From: Styela clava
Taxonomy: Eukaryota; Chordata; Ascidiacea; Stolidobranchia; Styelidae
Length of the DNA: 64,000 nt
Direction of reading: 5' to 3'
Assembly (NCBI RefSeq): GCF_964204865.1
Contig: NC_135250.1
Location: forward strand, 23,179,395 to 23,243,394
This document shows positions 45,977 to 57,719 of this stretch, one piece after another (position 1 is the first letter of the stretch; each line of letters begins with the position of its first letter). The notes below the pieces were generated by a model. That model made no database searches. It worked only from the letters and a program-made list of their open reading frames with translations, and was not told where the DNA came from. Made by a program: the position numbers and the translations under genes.

Positions 45977-47944
45977 CATTGACTGTTCTCATCAGTTGTT
46001 ATACCTTTGTGGCATCATTTATTCCTATTAGTCATCAACTAAAATTGAGTAGTAGTAAAAATAAACCTCTGTTGTTGATTTGATCATGAAAGTGGATGAA
46101 TAACCAAATTTTTATTTCAGCTGCATTTCACCAGTTATCGAGCATAACCATGGCCAAGAAATTGGACTTCGAAGAGTTGATTTAAATTCATTATGCTTAA
46201 AGTGGTATCTATCTAATTTTCCATTGAATTTTTTTTACCGAATAGTTCACTATTTCGAATACAATCAAAATTATTATTTTCGAATATGAAATTTCGAATA
46301 CATGCAAAAATAAATTTAAGTGAAAAATCATATTTTAGGGCATCAAGGAATCTGCATACAATAAACAATGGAATAACTGTTATATACAACCTGTCTATTT
46401 ACCAGACATTTTATGTCCACCGATTGCCTGATATTTTCGAGTAGTATTGCTTTTCATATTTCAGTAGGTACGAAAATACGAATCAAAAATTGATAATAAT
46501 CGGGCAGTTTACTACACATTTTATGTCCGCAGATTGCCACTGTTTTTTTAGAGTATAGTAATTCCTTCTGTTTTCCAGTAAGTACGAAACTTCGAATCAA
46601 AAATTAATTATAATCGGGCAGTTTTCCACACATTTTATGACCGCAGACTGTCCGTATTTTACAATAGTAATGCTTTTATTTTTTCGCAAGTAGGAAAATG
46701 AGAATCAAAGATTAGGTATAATCGGGCAGTTCACCACACATTTTATGTCTCCAGATTGCCGTGATATTTTAATATACGATAGCAATGCTTTTATTTTTTC
46801 GTAAGTCAACGCAACCACGGTTTATGTTAAACAGAATTAAATTAATACGGCAAGGCCTTTTAATTGCTGGTATCTAAATATTTTGCGCAACAGAAAATCA
46901 TCCTAGTAAAAAAGATGATACTTTTAACTATCATTATCAAAATCGGTTCCAAAAAACTCTATTTCCTAATAACTCCTAATGACTAATTTATCGGGTATTG
47001 TAACAATTGTGGCTTTGAATAATTTTAAATTTTCGACGTGAAGGTAATACATGTATAAATTAGCGGCAATGCCAATCGTGCAACAGTATGAGGCACACGC
47101 TCGCACAGAAGATCACAAACAAATAAAGTGCCGGTCCTACTTCATCGTGATTACAATACGATTTCACTTAGAAGCGAAACGTGGCTACTATTCAGAATTA
47201 TTGGAAAATCAGCCAAAAAGGTATTCGAATACTTTGATATTTGAATGTTTTCGAATATTCGATTCATTTTGGATAACCCTGTCTACATTTTCGATTTTTT
47301 ACTGTCTTCAATTTCATTTCTACATAGCATTTATTTTATCTGTCATTATTTGATTCATAGTGTTTTAAATCATTGTGTTATCTAGCGTTATGATGATCGT
47401 AATTTTTTATGTTGAACCTATCAAATTATTTCTTTACTCAATTCTGAAATTTTGTGTCACAGATAGTAAGGTTTGTGTCAGCAGCGGTAACTCCCACTTT
47501 ATTTTATTTTATTGCTTATGTGCATTAACTTTTGATAAAGTCTTCTTTAGGTGATTATGAATATCTAAGAATAAAATAGGTAAAATAAAGTAGGCAATAA
47601 TTGCAACCTGTTTTTATTATGTGTTTTTGATAACTGTAACTGTCCAATTTGTAATTTTCTTTATATCTACTGCTTATGATAAAGATACATCAGTTTAAAA
47701 TATCCAATATATATATATATTCTTGTTATGTCTGCTAAGATTAATAAATTTAAAAGCACAATGTGTTGAAAATTGTTTGAAGTTTGGTTGCTAAAATGTT
47801 TAGAATAAACAAGAATTACAATTTTTCATTTTACTTAATTGTGTAAAATTTAATCTGTGTTATATAAGTTTGATTTCTGATTTTGAAGTATTTTACCTTA
47901 CATCTAAACTCCCTATACTATTATTAATTTAATTTTTTTCTCAC
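45977..47944 (+). other. duplicate of the type B spacer, first part
   Basis: Colinear with 22630-24899 with a few percent of changes and small indels. It includes the ~110-bp tandem repeat (46390-46815), a hAT-like terminus ending GGATAACCCTG near 47282, and AATAAA at 46060-46065. About 300 bp of copy 1 around 23720-24050 is partly missing here (after 47052). No gene. Confidence 0.55.
46390..46815 (+). repeat. tandem repeat, second array of four ~110-bp copies
   Basis: Duplicate of 23050-23460. The core ATTTTATGTCC recurs four times with one variant (ATTTTATGACC). Confidence 0.8.
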
Positions 47945-48990
47945 AGATAACAAATGGTACATTTTTGATAACATAGTTATTATCATCATGAGATCAGCTG
48001 GAAATGAAATCAACGATTCCTTACAAATGGCTTCATAGAATTTTGATATTCGAGAAACTTGTAAAAGTTTAACTCAAGTCATTGAAACCTGTGGTGTTAA
48101 TTCACTTGGAAATATTTTTCAAAAAAAGATATCTTTATCAACAAAACATATAAATAGTGTGTGGTGAGAAGCGGAGTTTCTATGGCAGACTTTGGTATTG
48201 TGAGACGATTCCTGTGACTGGATGGAGCAATGTTCCAACTTATAAATAGAATACAAATACATGGAGTGCAAGTTAAAGGACCCTATATGGTGGCTATTGG
48301 AGATTTTCACTCAAATCTCATGTATTAATCTCAAAGATTAACCACAGAACCACATTCTGTGTTAAAAACAACGATTCTGGTTCTATTGGACCGGACAAGA
48401 AAAAGATTGAGCAAAATCTGAATTATGCCTTGAAAACTTTTTGGTATATTTTTGAGTTACCATTACCCAAACTTGATATCAATTCAAGAAGATCACCTGG
48501 ACATGGCAGTGATATAGCAGATTAGGAATTAGATGAATATGGAAAAATGAGTTTGTCACCAACTGGCCGTTTTCAGCTTCAAAACAAATTGAAAAAATTC
48601 CCTATTTTGCCAAATGTATTTGCTGATCTTCGTCCTATTTGTAGTTTTGAAAATGCTTTTTTGGTTCGTTTCTTACACAAACTTTCATCAAAATTCAATG
48701 GCAAATACCAACATGAAATTGGAAAATTATGCAAGAAAAATGATATCTTGGGAAAAATCTGTGGAATATTATTTGAACAACCTGACGAATTCCCTGCACT
48801 GAAACATGGTTTTCATCCTAAGCCTCATTTATCTTTGAGGTTCATGGCTCATTACAGAAATATATTCTACATTTTCATGTTATATGCTCTGTCGTTATTT
48901 TTCAAGTTCAGTTTTGTATATGCGTTGATTTACATTGTTTTTCTACTTGTCATCATAATATTCTTCAGAGCTTTGTTCAGTGAAGATTGA
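47945..48990 (+). pseudogene. decayed gene of unknown family, copy 2
   Basis: Homolog of 24900-25900. An in-frame TAG at 48523-48525 replaces a Tyr codon of copy 1. Downstream the frame is open to 48990 and keeps the C-terminus lost in copy 1: HGFHPKPHLSLRF, then two hydrophobic segments (NIFYIFMLYALSLFF and ALIYIVFLLVIIIFF), then a short RALFSED tail. The two copies carry different lesions, so the ancestor was probably intact when duplicated, or both decayed independently. Protein family not recognised. Confidence 0.5.
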
Positions 48991-51443
48991 TATTTTTCCT
49001 TTGATATGCATTTCCCTCCCTCCAGGTTCAATAGTTGACAAAATATATAAGACCGTTGCATTTGCTGAATCTTTTAATTTGCATATAAGAATAATCAACT
49101 AAAGCTGTGGTGTGGAGTCTGGAAAAATTTACACCTTTCTTCAAACTCTTTAATTAATTAAGAAAAAACTATAAATTTTTTACTATGCATACTTTATTTA
49201 CCGGTAAGTGTTGAGTATGCTAACATGATTTCTGATTTCCTGGGCAAAGTTCCGACTTTGATTATTCGTTTTAAAAGTCTGAAATTTTGACTCCGGGGAA
49301 TTTGAAGTGAACACCTTGAATCCATTATTAATAGACACATAGCAAACTCGGACAACACACCCCTAGTTTTGAGTTCAATTTTTTAAGTTTTTTTGATTGT
49401 GGAAATAGTAAGAGTTTGATCAACCACGCTTTTGTGTCATCTTGCTACCCAAAATACATCTCCTACGACAATAAGTTACTCCTGTTTGACAATAAACAAT
49501 CACATAAATATGTTGTGAGCTTGTGAATGGATTTCTAAACAATTTATGTTGAGCTTTCAGTATAGTTTGCTGACCTTTCATCGAAATCATTTTCTGTTGG
49601 TAAATACATGATTTTCTGCCTAATACTGCCAAGATTTTGTGCAGATGTAAAATTGCAGAAATGATTTTCTAAAGTCATAGATCAGTCATATCTTCTTTTA
49701 TATTGTTTGTATTTTCATGATCAATATTGTTGGTTTATAATGTTTTTATATAAATTTTGTATTTTGCTAAAGACTGATAATCAATAGTGTTTAGCAGTAA
49801 TTGAGAGAATCACAAGTGAAATACCCCTGCCTTTCGCCATATAGGTAGCACAGCACATGTAAACAATACAAGGTTAAAGCAGATTTAATAATTATTCAAC
49901 ATAACCCTGTGTCAAAATGCCATACCTATACAACTTCAACCATACTGCAAGTTGTTCCCCCTTGTTAATAGTAGAGGATATGGTATTGTGGTTTGATTAG
50001 ACAGTTTGCTTTGTACGTGTTAGCATTTCCATTGGATCACATGTATTTATTATATCAAGACATAACATTACTTATCTTTTATAATGGCAAAATAAAAATT
50101 GTTCCAAATCTAACCATTTGCTATATTACATGACCACCACCAGTGGTTTTTGTTGATTATAATTATACAGTTAGATACATATTATTTTCTTAAACCACAT
50201 ATTTTTCAGGTGCAAATTCATATGTTAATAATTACAAAACATGTAAACTCCTCCAAGTTTCCTAAAATTTCTGTAAAACGTCAAATTGCTAGTAAATGGC
50301 ATGTCATATTGGGTGTGCATATTTTGGTATTCTCAACTTACCTGTTTACTGGCAACAGTAATTTGTCTGCCGAGTCATACTCGACTTGCTTTTATCTGAG
50401 TCATGTTTTGTTAGTGCTTTATCATTTCATTGTGAACTGCTTTAAGGTGCTGCTAACGTTTAAGTTAATTAAAGCCTAGTATTTGTGGATGGATTTGTTT
50501 GTGAAGTAATAAACAGAACTTAGGTTACCACATTGGGTTACACATTTTTTGTGCAATGTCATCTGGTTGTTCTGAAAGCTGTATTTTTATTGTACAAGCT
50601 CATTGCACTATTTTATATCGTTTGAATTTTTTGTTGGATCTTTGCGAATTTCAAATTGCACTGAAACAACATCAAAATTCTTTGGAACGAAAAAAATAAT
50701 ATTTTCGGGTATCTCTCTATATGTATAGGCAGAACCTATTGATATTATTTATACGGTACCTTTTATCTGTTCTGCTGACAATTCTGCAATAGGTTAAACA
50801 AAGAATAAGTTTCTGGTAAGTCTGGTATATTTCTGATGGCCTGGATCATACAGCCATACTTGGTGATTTTACGATACAAACTTCTGATAGCGAAATGTGG
50901 TTCATTATATTTCAGTTTGGATATCGATACATTAACATGTTCAATAAGGCAGTTAACAGTAACTGGAATTTTGAAAACATTCACAGTAGCACAGTAGCAG
51001 TATGGTGGTAAAACATAGAAATACCGGTATATTAAAATTAGTAAATGTTCATTTTTGTTCAGTGATTTCTTGACCGAAGAAATATGCATGGCCTATCTTT
51101 CATACTGATATTTTATCTACAAACTCCATAACTGAGAGTTGTAAGGTTATGTACTGTCACATCTTGACATTTATGTGACACAAATTAAGCAGTCAAAAGC
51201 TTCGCCATAGTGGTTGTGTACTTATTGATTGCATTTCTTCTCGTTAGAGTTTAATTTTTTTGTTGTAATCATTGTTTTATGAAGCAATTAACCTAAATGA
51301 GTCCTTCCTTTTTCTTCCCAGAGGTTTATATGTGATGGACCGTAAAGTCTTTAGTTTAATTATTGTTTCTCTTTTTAAGGTATTATTATTATTAGTGGTA
51401 TAATCATAAGCAGTGCTTTAAATTATCAGACAAAGTCTCAGAA
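48991..51443 (+). other. type B spacer, last part, and leader of K6
   Basis: No gene. It contains the SINE-free empty site (49092-49100). The region 50280-50555 is unlike its K4 counterpart, but from 50556 to the ATG it is almost identical to it. TTTTTAAG acceptor-like site at 51378-51379. Confidence 0.5.
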
Positions 51444-53056
51444 ATGGAAGAAAAAATCAATACAGATTCTAAAGAACATGCTGTTGAAATTTTACAACAA
51501 TTAAATGAATATCGTAAAACTGGACGTCATTGTGATTTCATGATCAAAGCTGGATCTGAGGAATTTCCTGTTCATAAGAATATTGTGTCTGCAAGTTCCG
51601 ATTATTTTAAAGCAATGTTATCTCATGAAAATGTGGAAACAAATTCTGGTGTCGTTGAAATAAAGGAATTTGATGAAGTTTGTGTTAAAAAATGTGTTGA
51701 TTTCATTTACACTGGGGATGCTTATGTTGCCGAAGAAAAACGTGAAACACTCATGGGTGTCGCTCACATGATGCAGCTGCAAAGACTTTGTGATAGTATC
51801 GCAATTTTTCTGGAAGATGATCTTGATCCTAGATCGTTTTTTCAAACTAAAAAAATTGCAAATAGGTACAACTGTAAACAACTTGAGGAAAAATGCAATC
51901 AATTTGCATTGAAACGTTTTAAAGAAATTGCCCAGTCTGATGAGTTTATGGATCTTGATGAAAAATTTATTTCATTTCTGATGGAATCAAAGGAAACAAA
52001 AGCAAAGGAAGAAGGGAAATGTAAGATGTTGTTGGCATGGACCAAACATGATATTGATGTGAGAAAAGAATGTTTTCTTGGTTTGGTGATGAAATTTCAG
52101 TTGATAAAAATGACTTTGTCATATAGGAGATTCCTTGTTGAAAATGAACCATTGATAATTGGATCTGGAAAATATTTACAGTCATTGACTTTATCAATTT
52201 TAGACAGTACTGGGAATGTCAGTTCGAAAGATTTCAATTTCACAGAGAATAAACAGCTTGTTGTTTTTGATCAAACTTCTCGAAGAATACATTCTCATGA
52301 TGTTGATGATAAAACATGGACACCAATGCAAACCATAGATCAAGTAATCATACAGAATACAGTATGTTCTGCTGTAGTGATGGAATCTTACATTTATGTG
52401 ATTTGTAAAAATGGACCGTTTTATAGACTTGAATATGCTGAATCAAATGCAAAGTGGGAACAAATGACAAATACAAATCTTTATGGTACATGTGCAGTTG
52501 CACTTGATGGTTTCGTTTATGGTATTGAGTATCATAAATACTCGAACATTATGGAAAGATATGGACCAGACTAACAAACAAATCATTGATTCTAGCTTGG
52601 GAATCTTTGGTGGCTGCTGATGGAAAGGTGTTTTGTATCACAGGAACGAATCAACAAGATCGAGTAACAAACCAAATTGAGATTTATGATCCTGTCACAT
52701 CAACTTGGTCAATGGATAATAGATCATTGAATGAAGCAAGATATCAAGCTTCTGCAACTGCTACAGAGGAAGGAATATATGTTATGGGAGGTTATGATAA
52801 TAATAGAGGTTCAACTCTCACTACTGTTGAATTTCGTTCATCTGTAACTAAAACCTGGATGTTGTTGAAACCAATGAAAAATGCAAGATATAAGTTCAAT
52901 AGTTGTGTGATTGGTGACAAGGTTTATGTCATTGGTGGAAATCGAGATCCTGCAAATATAGAGGAATATGATCCGGAAACAAAAGAATGGAAAATTATTG
53001 AAACAATACAAGGAAAAAATATAATTTCATTGGCAACTGTTGCAATATCTATATAA
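51444..53056 (+). pseudogene. K6: BTB-BACK-kelch gene broken by a 19-nt deletion
   Basis: Codons 1-373 follow K4 with about two nucleotide differences. At 52563 a 19-nt deletion relative to K4, between ATAT microhomologies, shifts the frame and gives a stop at 52572-52574 within blade 3. The correct frame continues to 53056 with blades 4-6. After about 52690 the sequence leaves the K4 type: blade 5 is GGYDNNRGST, matching K7, and the tail reads IISLATVAISI. So the gene is a K4/K7-like mosaic. A truncated protein of 376 codons (BTB, BACK and part of the propeller) could be made; as a full adaptor it is dead unless the deletion is an assembly error. Confidence 0.9.
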
Positions 53057-54540
53057 CATTAATTACTCTTATACTTCACAAATATAGTTCTCATATTCTT
53101 CATGAAAAAAATACTTATCAGTCTTTCTACTGTACTCTCAAATTAATTTTTTTCATAATGATGAAACTTGTAAATTAATCATTTGTGTGGTAATATTTAG
53201 ATTGAATAAATTATTTAACCAAAAGGATTATTCGATTATTGCTTGATTAAGAACCAATCTACAGAATGTTTAAAGATATAGCTTGAATAAATTCTCTTTA
53301 CAGATAGCCAATATCAATATTGATAATTCAATTATTTGGTTAGGTAATCATTACCTATTTCATTTGGAAGTGACAAGTGAAAATTATTTTCATATTGGTA
53401 GTGATGATTTTTTTTTTTATATCATTTCATTTATCATGGTCAACAATTTAATCTCTAATTCTTGAAAATGTTTCATTCTTCAATATTTTATTCAATTTTG
53501 TGATGTCAGATTACAGGAGCTTACCCCATATTTTTTTTTATATACTCGATATGGTATGGGTTGTTATCATATCTCCCTCATTAACTCGCATTAATTGTTT
53601 ATGATGTGGCCTATCTGATTTTAGTTTCATAATATAATTCAAGTTTTTCGTCTTTATGCTCCATCTTTATGGGGGTAATTTATATTAAATGCTCATTTCT
53701 TTGAAATCACTGTATTTTTTAATTATTATCATTTCACTGCTTTTTTGATATAACTAGGTCAAAGATATGCATTTTTTAAATGTGTTTATTATTTATGCTT
53801 TTTATTCTTGAAGTGACTCATCAAAAAAATTGTGTTTTTGTAAATGAAATATTTAGGTTAGTGGCAATAAAGCTTTTATTACATGCCCCTGTTGCACAAA
53901 TTGGGTTCTGTCCATCCAATATCAAATTTTTGCAAATCTATTATTACAAATAAAAGAAAATACAAAACTTTTAGGTTTAGGAGTAGTGTTCATTCAACCA
54001 TGCCTTAGTAATGACCTCACTGCTGTCCAATGCATTATCAGTATTCTGTTATTTTGAGGTGAGGCTCATTTCATACCATCATCTGTATAACGTCATAACA
54101 GACTTGTTGTGGCCTTCTAGGCTAAGAACAATTATTCAACTTACGGTATAATATTCCTATTCTGAAAATGATGAGGAATTTTCGTGAATATCTTTGCAAC
54201 CAATGAGGCATGAAATATTTTCATTTTTTATTGATTTCAATTCCTGATTAACAGACAATGAGTTCTGTAATTAAGGAAATATGATTTTATTGAATATTCT
54301 CAAAAATTTTATTATTATTGTAGTATGTATATTCATATTGACTAATTCAATGAACTTGATAAAATATACTGTGTTAGTGAAATTGTCATTGTTATTGCGT
54401 TATGTATAAAAGGGGCATCAGGGGCAATTCGCAATATTGATATCATAATTAGACCAGCTGAGAAAGAAATTAAATACTCTCTGATGGTAGCGAAGTTCCT
54501 GCCAGTCTTTATAACATGCTTGATTCGTTACTCGGCAATT
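53057..54540 (+). other. 3' flank of K6 and type A spacer fragment
   Basis: Related to the K4 and K7 flanks. From 54050 it matches 8880-9440 and ends with a truncated exon-like ORF (SAEKEIKYSLM region, 54420-54540) cut by the next insertion. TACGGTA occurs at 54142-54148. No gene. Confidence 0.5.
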
Positions 54541-54660
54541 TAAGGGGCCGGCAACCTTCGGCCCGCGGGACGATTCCGGCCCACGACGCTTCACAGAATA
54601 ATAGTACGAGAAATTATTGTGAGACACGTCTAGACTTAATTATATAATGATTTAACAACT
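54541..54660. mobile_element. hAT-like terminus fragment
   Basis: AAGGGGCCGGCAACC followed by GGCCCGCGGGACGATTCCGG resembles the ends of Charlie-type hAT elements. The opposite end and a target duplication were not found, so limits are approximate. Confidence 0.4.
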
Positions 54661-54848
54661 ATAAAATATGCAATTACTCGTTTGATGAGCCTATGATTTA
54701 AATATAGTTAGACAAATGGCAACAAAACGCAGGAAAGTTGATGCTAAATGCAAAGGGTTCAATGGCGCCGAAAATAATCGAATGTAATATTTTGAGATGC
54801 AATGCGATGAGGAAATAAATCTATATTCTTGTCGAGGATTCCATTATC

Positions 54849-55286
54849 TTTGAACCCGCGTACATTTGAACCCGTACATCTGAACCCGTAATTTGAACCC
54901 AGAACAATTGCACCTGTATACTATTGCACCTATGGACATTTGCACCTACGGACATTTGAACCCATACATTTCCACCCATGGATTTTAGCACCCGCATATA
55001 GATTGAACCTGCGGACATTTGAACCCGTGTACGTTTGCACCCGCGTACATTTGAACCCATGTACATTTGCACCCGCGGACATTTGAACCCATGTACGTTT
55101 GCACCCGCGTACATTTGAACCCATGTACATGGGCTACACAGGCTAAAATCCATGGGTGGAAATGTATGGGTTCAAATGTCCGTAGGTGCAAATGTCCATT
55201 GGTGCAATAGTATACAGGTGTAATTGTCCTGGGTTCAAAATACGGGTTCAGATGTACGGGTTCAAATGTACGTAGGTTCAAATGTG
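54849..55286. repeat. minisatellite-built hairpin element
   Basis: The left arm is a chain of ~18-bp units of the form ACATTTGAACCCGYG or ACATTTGCACCYG. The right arm (about 55140-55286) is the inverse of the first ~140 bp of the left arm, with GTATACAGGTG and ATCCATGGGTGGAAATG matches. The extra left-arm units (54990-55130) form the loop side. No target duplication is clear. The open frames through it are by-products of the 18-bp period. Confidence 0.85.
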
Positions 55287-55406
55287 CTGTCACCTATTCG
55301 AGAGATGTATCACTGCTTGATTTTTACTCTACAAGAAGTATCATCTGTTCATTTTTCAACTTTCTAAATATATGTATTTTTGAGACACGCTGAGTGTGTG
55401 TGTGTG

Positions 55407-55603
55407 CGATGCGCAAGTTTTCACGCTAGTTGAGTCATGGCGAAGGATACACACCGCTAGATCGTATCTCGTGACTAATCTAAGCATTGTCCATATCCCT
55501 CTTGTAACTTTGACGTCGTCGCGATGCGCAAGTTTCCTTCGAGAAATTTTCCACGCTATTGAGTCAGAGCGAAGGATACACGCCCGAGATCGTATCTCGT
55601 TAC
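55407..55603 (+). repeat. two-copy direct repeat (~75 bp, 115-bp spacing)
   Basis: CGATGCGCAAGTTT at 55407 and 55522, each followed by CACGCTA, TTGAGTCA, GCGAAGGATACAC and AGATCGTATCTCGT. The second copy has a 10-12 bp insertion (CTTCGAGAAA). Confidence 0.85.
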
Positions 55604-57049
55604 TTATAATTACTCTTCAAGCAATGGACCTTTCCCCGACCTTTGACCTTTATTGTTTTGATTTTGGTCGCTCAGACAAATATTGCAAATATTCAGGCTT
55701 GTGTAGGGCGATAGAGTGGTCGTTTTATAGGCCTTCGAATGGCATTTCACTGGTGATGGCGGTATTTTCGTGCTTCTAACGTTACAACATATTGTCAAGT
55801 GATCTATTATTAACGTTATTCCGTCTTCACATTGCCGTTAACGTACTTAACTTAGTTGATAGTTAACTTAGTTACCTGGTGGCAATCATGCACTATTCAG
55901 TACCTAACTTAGTTCTAAAAGCTTATTTACCATACAAAAATGAAATTACTCAAGAGATGACTTTTCTATGACTTGGTTCTCCAAGAACTTTTCTTTCGCC
56001 CAGCAGGAGAAGGATACAATACTTTTCATTGAAAGGTAATATTTAAACTTACCGTTATCATATCCTATAGTTCATAGACTGATAGATAGCGTCCAAGTTA
56101 GGGCTGAATTGGTGGGTTTAGTATAGAAACAAATTGAATGCAGGGGATTGAGGGAAAGTTTAAAGTCTTTTAAATACATTCTTGGAAACATTGCACAAAC
56201 TACAGAAATCTGTATTTTGAACAGGTGAATATTTTTTCCAGATACATTCATGATGGTTCAGTCGTCAATTTCAAAGCCAAGTGCTACAGATAAGTTCAGG
56301 AGTCTCTGCCAGTCTGCCACCACATCATCTTCAAATAGGGGTGTCGCCGAATAGTCACCAAGTCTCTGATGCAATTTGTACATTCTAGGCACGGTGAGGC
56401 CACTTAAGTTTATGTCGTATCATAGAAACACAGATTTATTAGCTCAGTAAGATGGGTGCAAATATACTATTGAAAGATTAGATTCAACAGGTTTATTGAA
56501 GTATTATGATCGATTACATACCACATAAAATTACAAGACCAATAATGTTATAGTGAATAACATGGTTTAAATGAACTAACCAAGACTATCCAACATATTA
56601 AATTAAGGGGAATAAAAGATTTTCCGCTGAGCCAAGCATGTACAAGCCTTCCCCAGAATTGGTAACAACCTATATGGAGGGAACAAAATAGATCCAACAG
56701 TTTTGTCGTCTGTAGTTGGTGCTAATCCCACGAAGTTAGATCGAGCCAGAGTTCCAATCATGCCGGTTAAACCAAAAACAGTCGGGTATCTGATAGGTTT
56801 TACAATATAGTTTATTCATTCAGTGTAGAAATAGAATATAACAGATTATAAAAAATATATGATGAAGGAACAAGCAAGTAAATCCAAGAAAATTACTACA
56901 AAAAATTATACAGTTTTGCAGATATTGTGCCGTATAGGATAAAAATACACACCAGATATATGCTTTTGGGCATAACAAACAAAAACCACGAAAGCAATGG
57001 AGCGTCTGAGTTATTTTATTAAAGCTGCCTGGTTTCATCTCCTGATAAT
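55604..57049. other. unique region, weak coding remnants
   Basis: No intact gene. On the minus strand about 56265-56400 a 45-codon open piece contains TVPRMYKLHQRLGDYSATPL and ends FEIDD before a stop, which looks like an exon remnant of unknown family. The rest shows no feature I can support. Confidence 0.35.
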
Positions 57050-57355
57050 ATGGAAGAATTGCTCTCACTGGGCACTACCTCATTGTTATATAGTCAGATG
57101 GGCAAACACCCACCACTTGGTTCGGTTCTAAAATTATCAGGTGATTATGAACAATTTGTGATTTATATGACAGTAATAAATGCAAAACAACCTAACAAAA
57201 TAAGGATATTCATCACACACCACAGTTACTACCAAGTGCAGGGCCAACTTCTGGTATCTGGAGCAGCTTGGTGTGGCTTTGCAGTTGCAGTTTCGATTCT
57301 GAATCTTGTTAATTCTTTCGTGACCTTTTATTATTATTATTTCTTTTTCTGGTAG
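57050..57355 (+). pseudogene. possible YqaJ-type exonuclease remnant
   Basis: The run HHSYYQVQGQLLVSGAAWCGF resembles the Tyr-x-Gln-x-Gln-Gly-Gln motif and following Trp-Cys-Asp-Phe of YqaJ/lambda-exonuclease-like proteins common in invertebrate transposons; Asp is Gly here. The upstream part (HPPLGSVLKLSGDYEQF) is weaker. No other nuclease motif is in frame. Tentative. Confidence 0.35.
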
Positions 57356-57719
57356 GTAGTCGCGTACTTTTTGAAATCTATTTTAAGTTATGCTCGACTT
57401 CCACTTTTCTCTGCATTTTGTTTGTATGTTGACTTTTTGTGTTGTTTTATGCCAGAGAACCAAAATAAAATGATGATGATGCTTGCTTACATTTTTCTGC
57501 TGTCTGACAAAGCGCTGTCTTTTTCATCAGCGGCACTTGAGGTAGTTTCAAGTAAAGTCTGGGGGCAGATCTGGTTGGATCCCTGACAATCCTTTCTCAC
57601 TTTCGTCAGATTCGCATGTCTTTGTATCAAATGAAGTATCTGGTGACAGATCCTGTTAAATTATGATCCAAAGTTAAATTATGGTATAAGTAATCATTAC
57701 CTTACAATTTGATGATGCT

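Noticed and set aside
54821-55293. Three overlapping minus-strand ORFs rich in VQMYAGANVHG-type repeats
   Set aside because: They are translations of the 18-bp minisatellite units, open because the period is a multiple of three; no start context or homology.
55396-55779. 127-codon plus-strand ORF
   Set aside because: It runs through the two-copy direct repeat and has no recognisable domain or codon bias.
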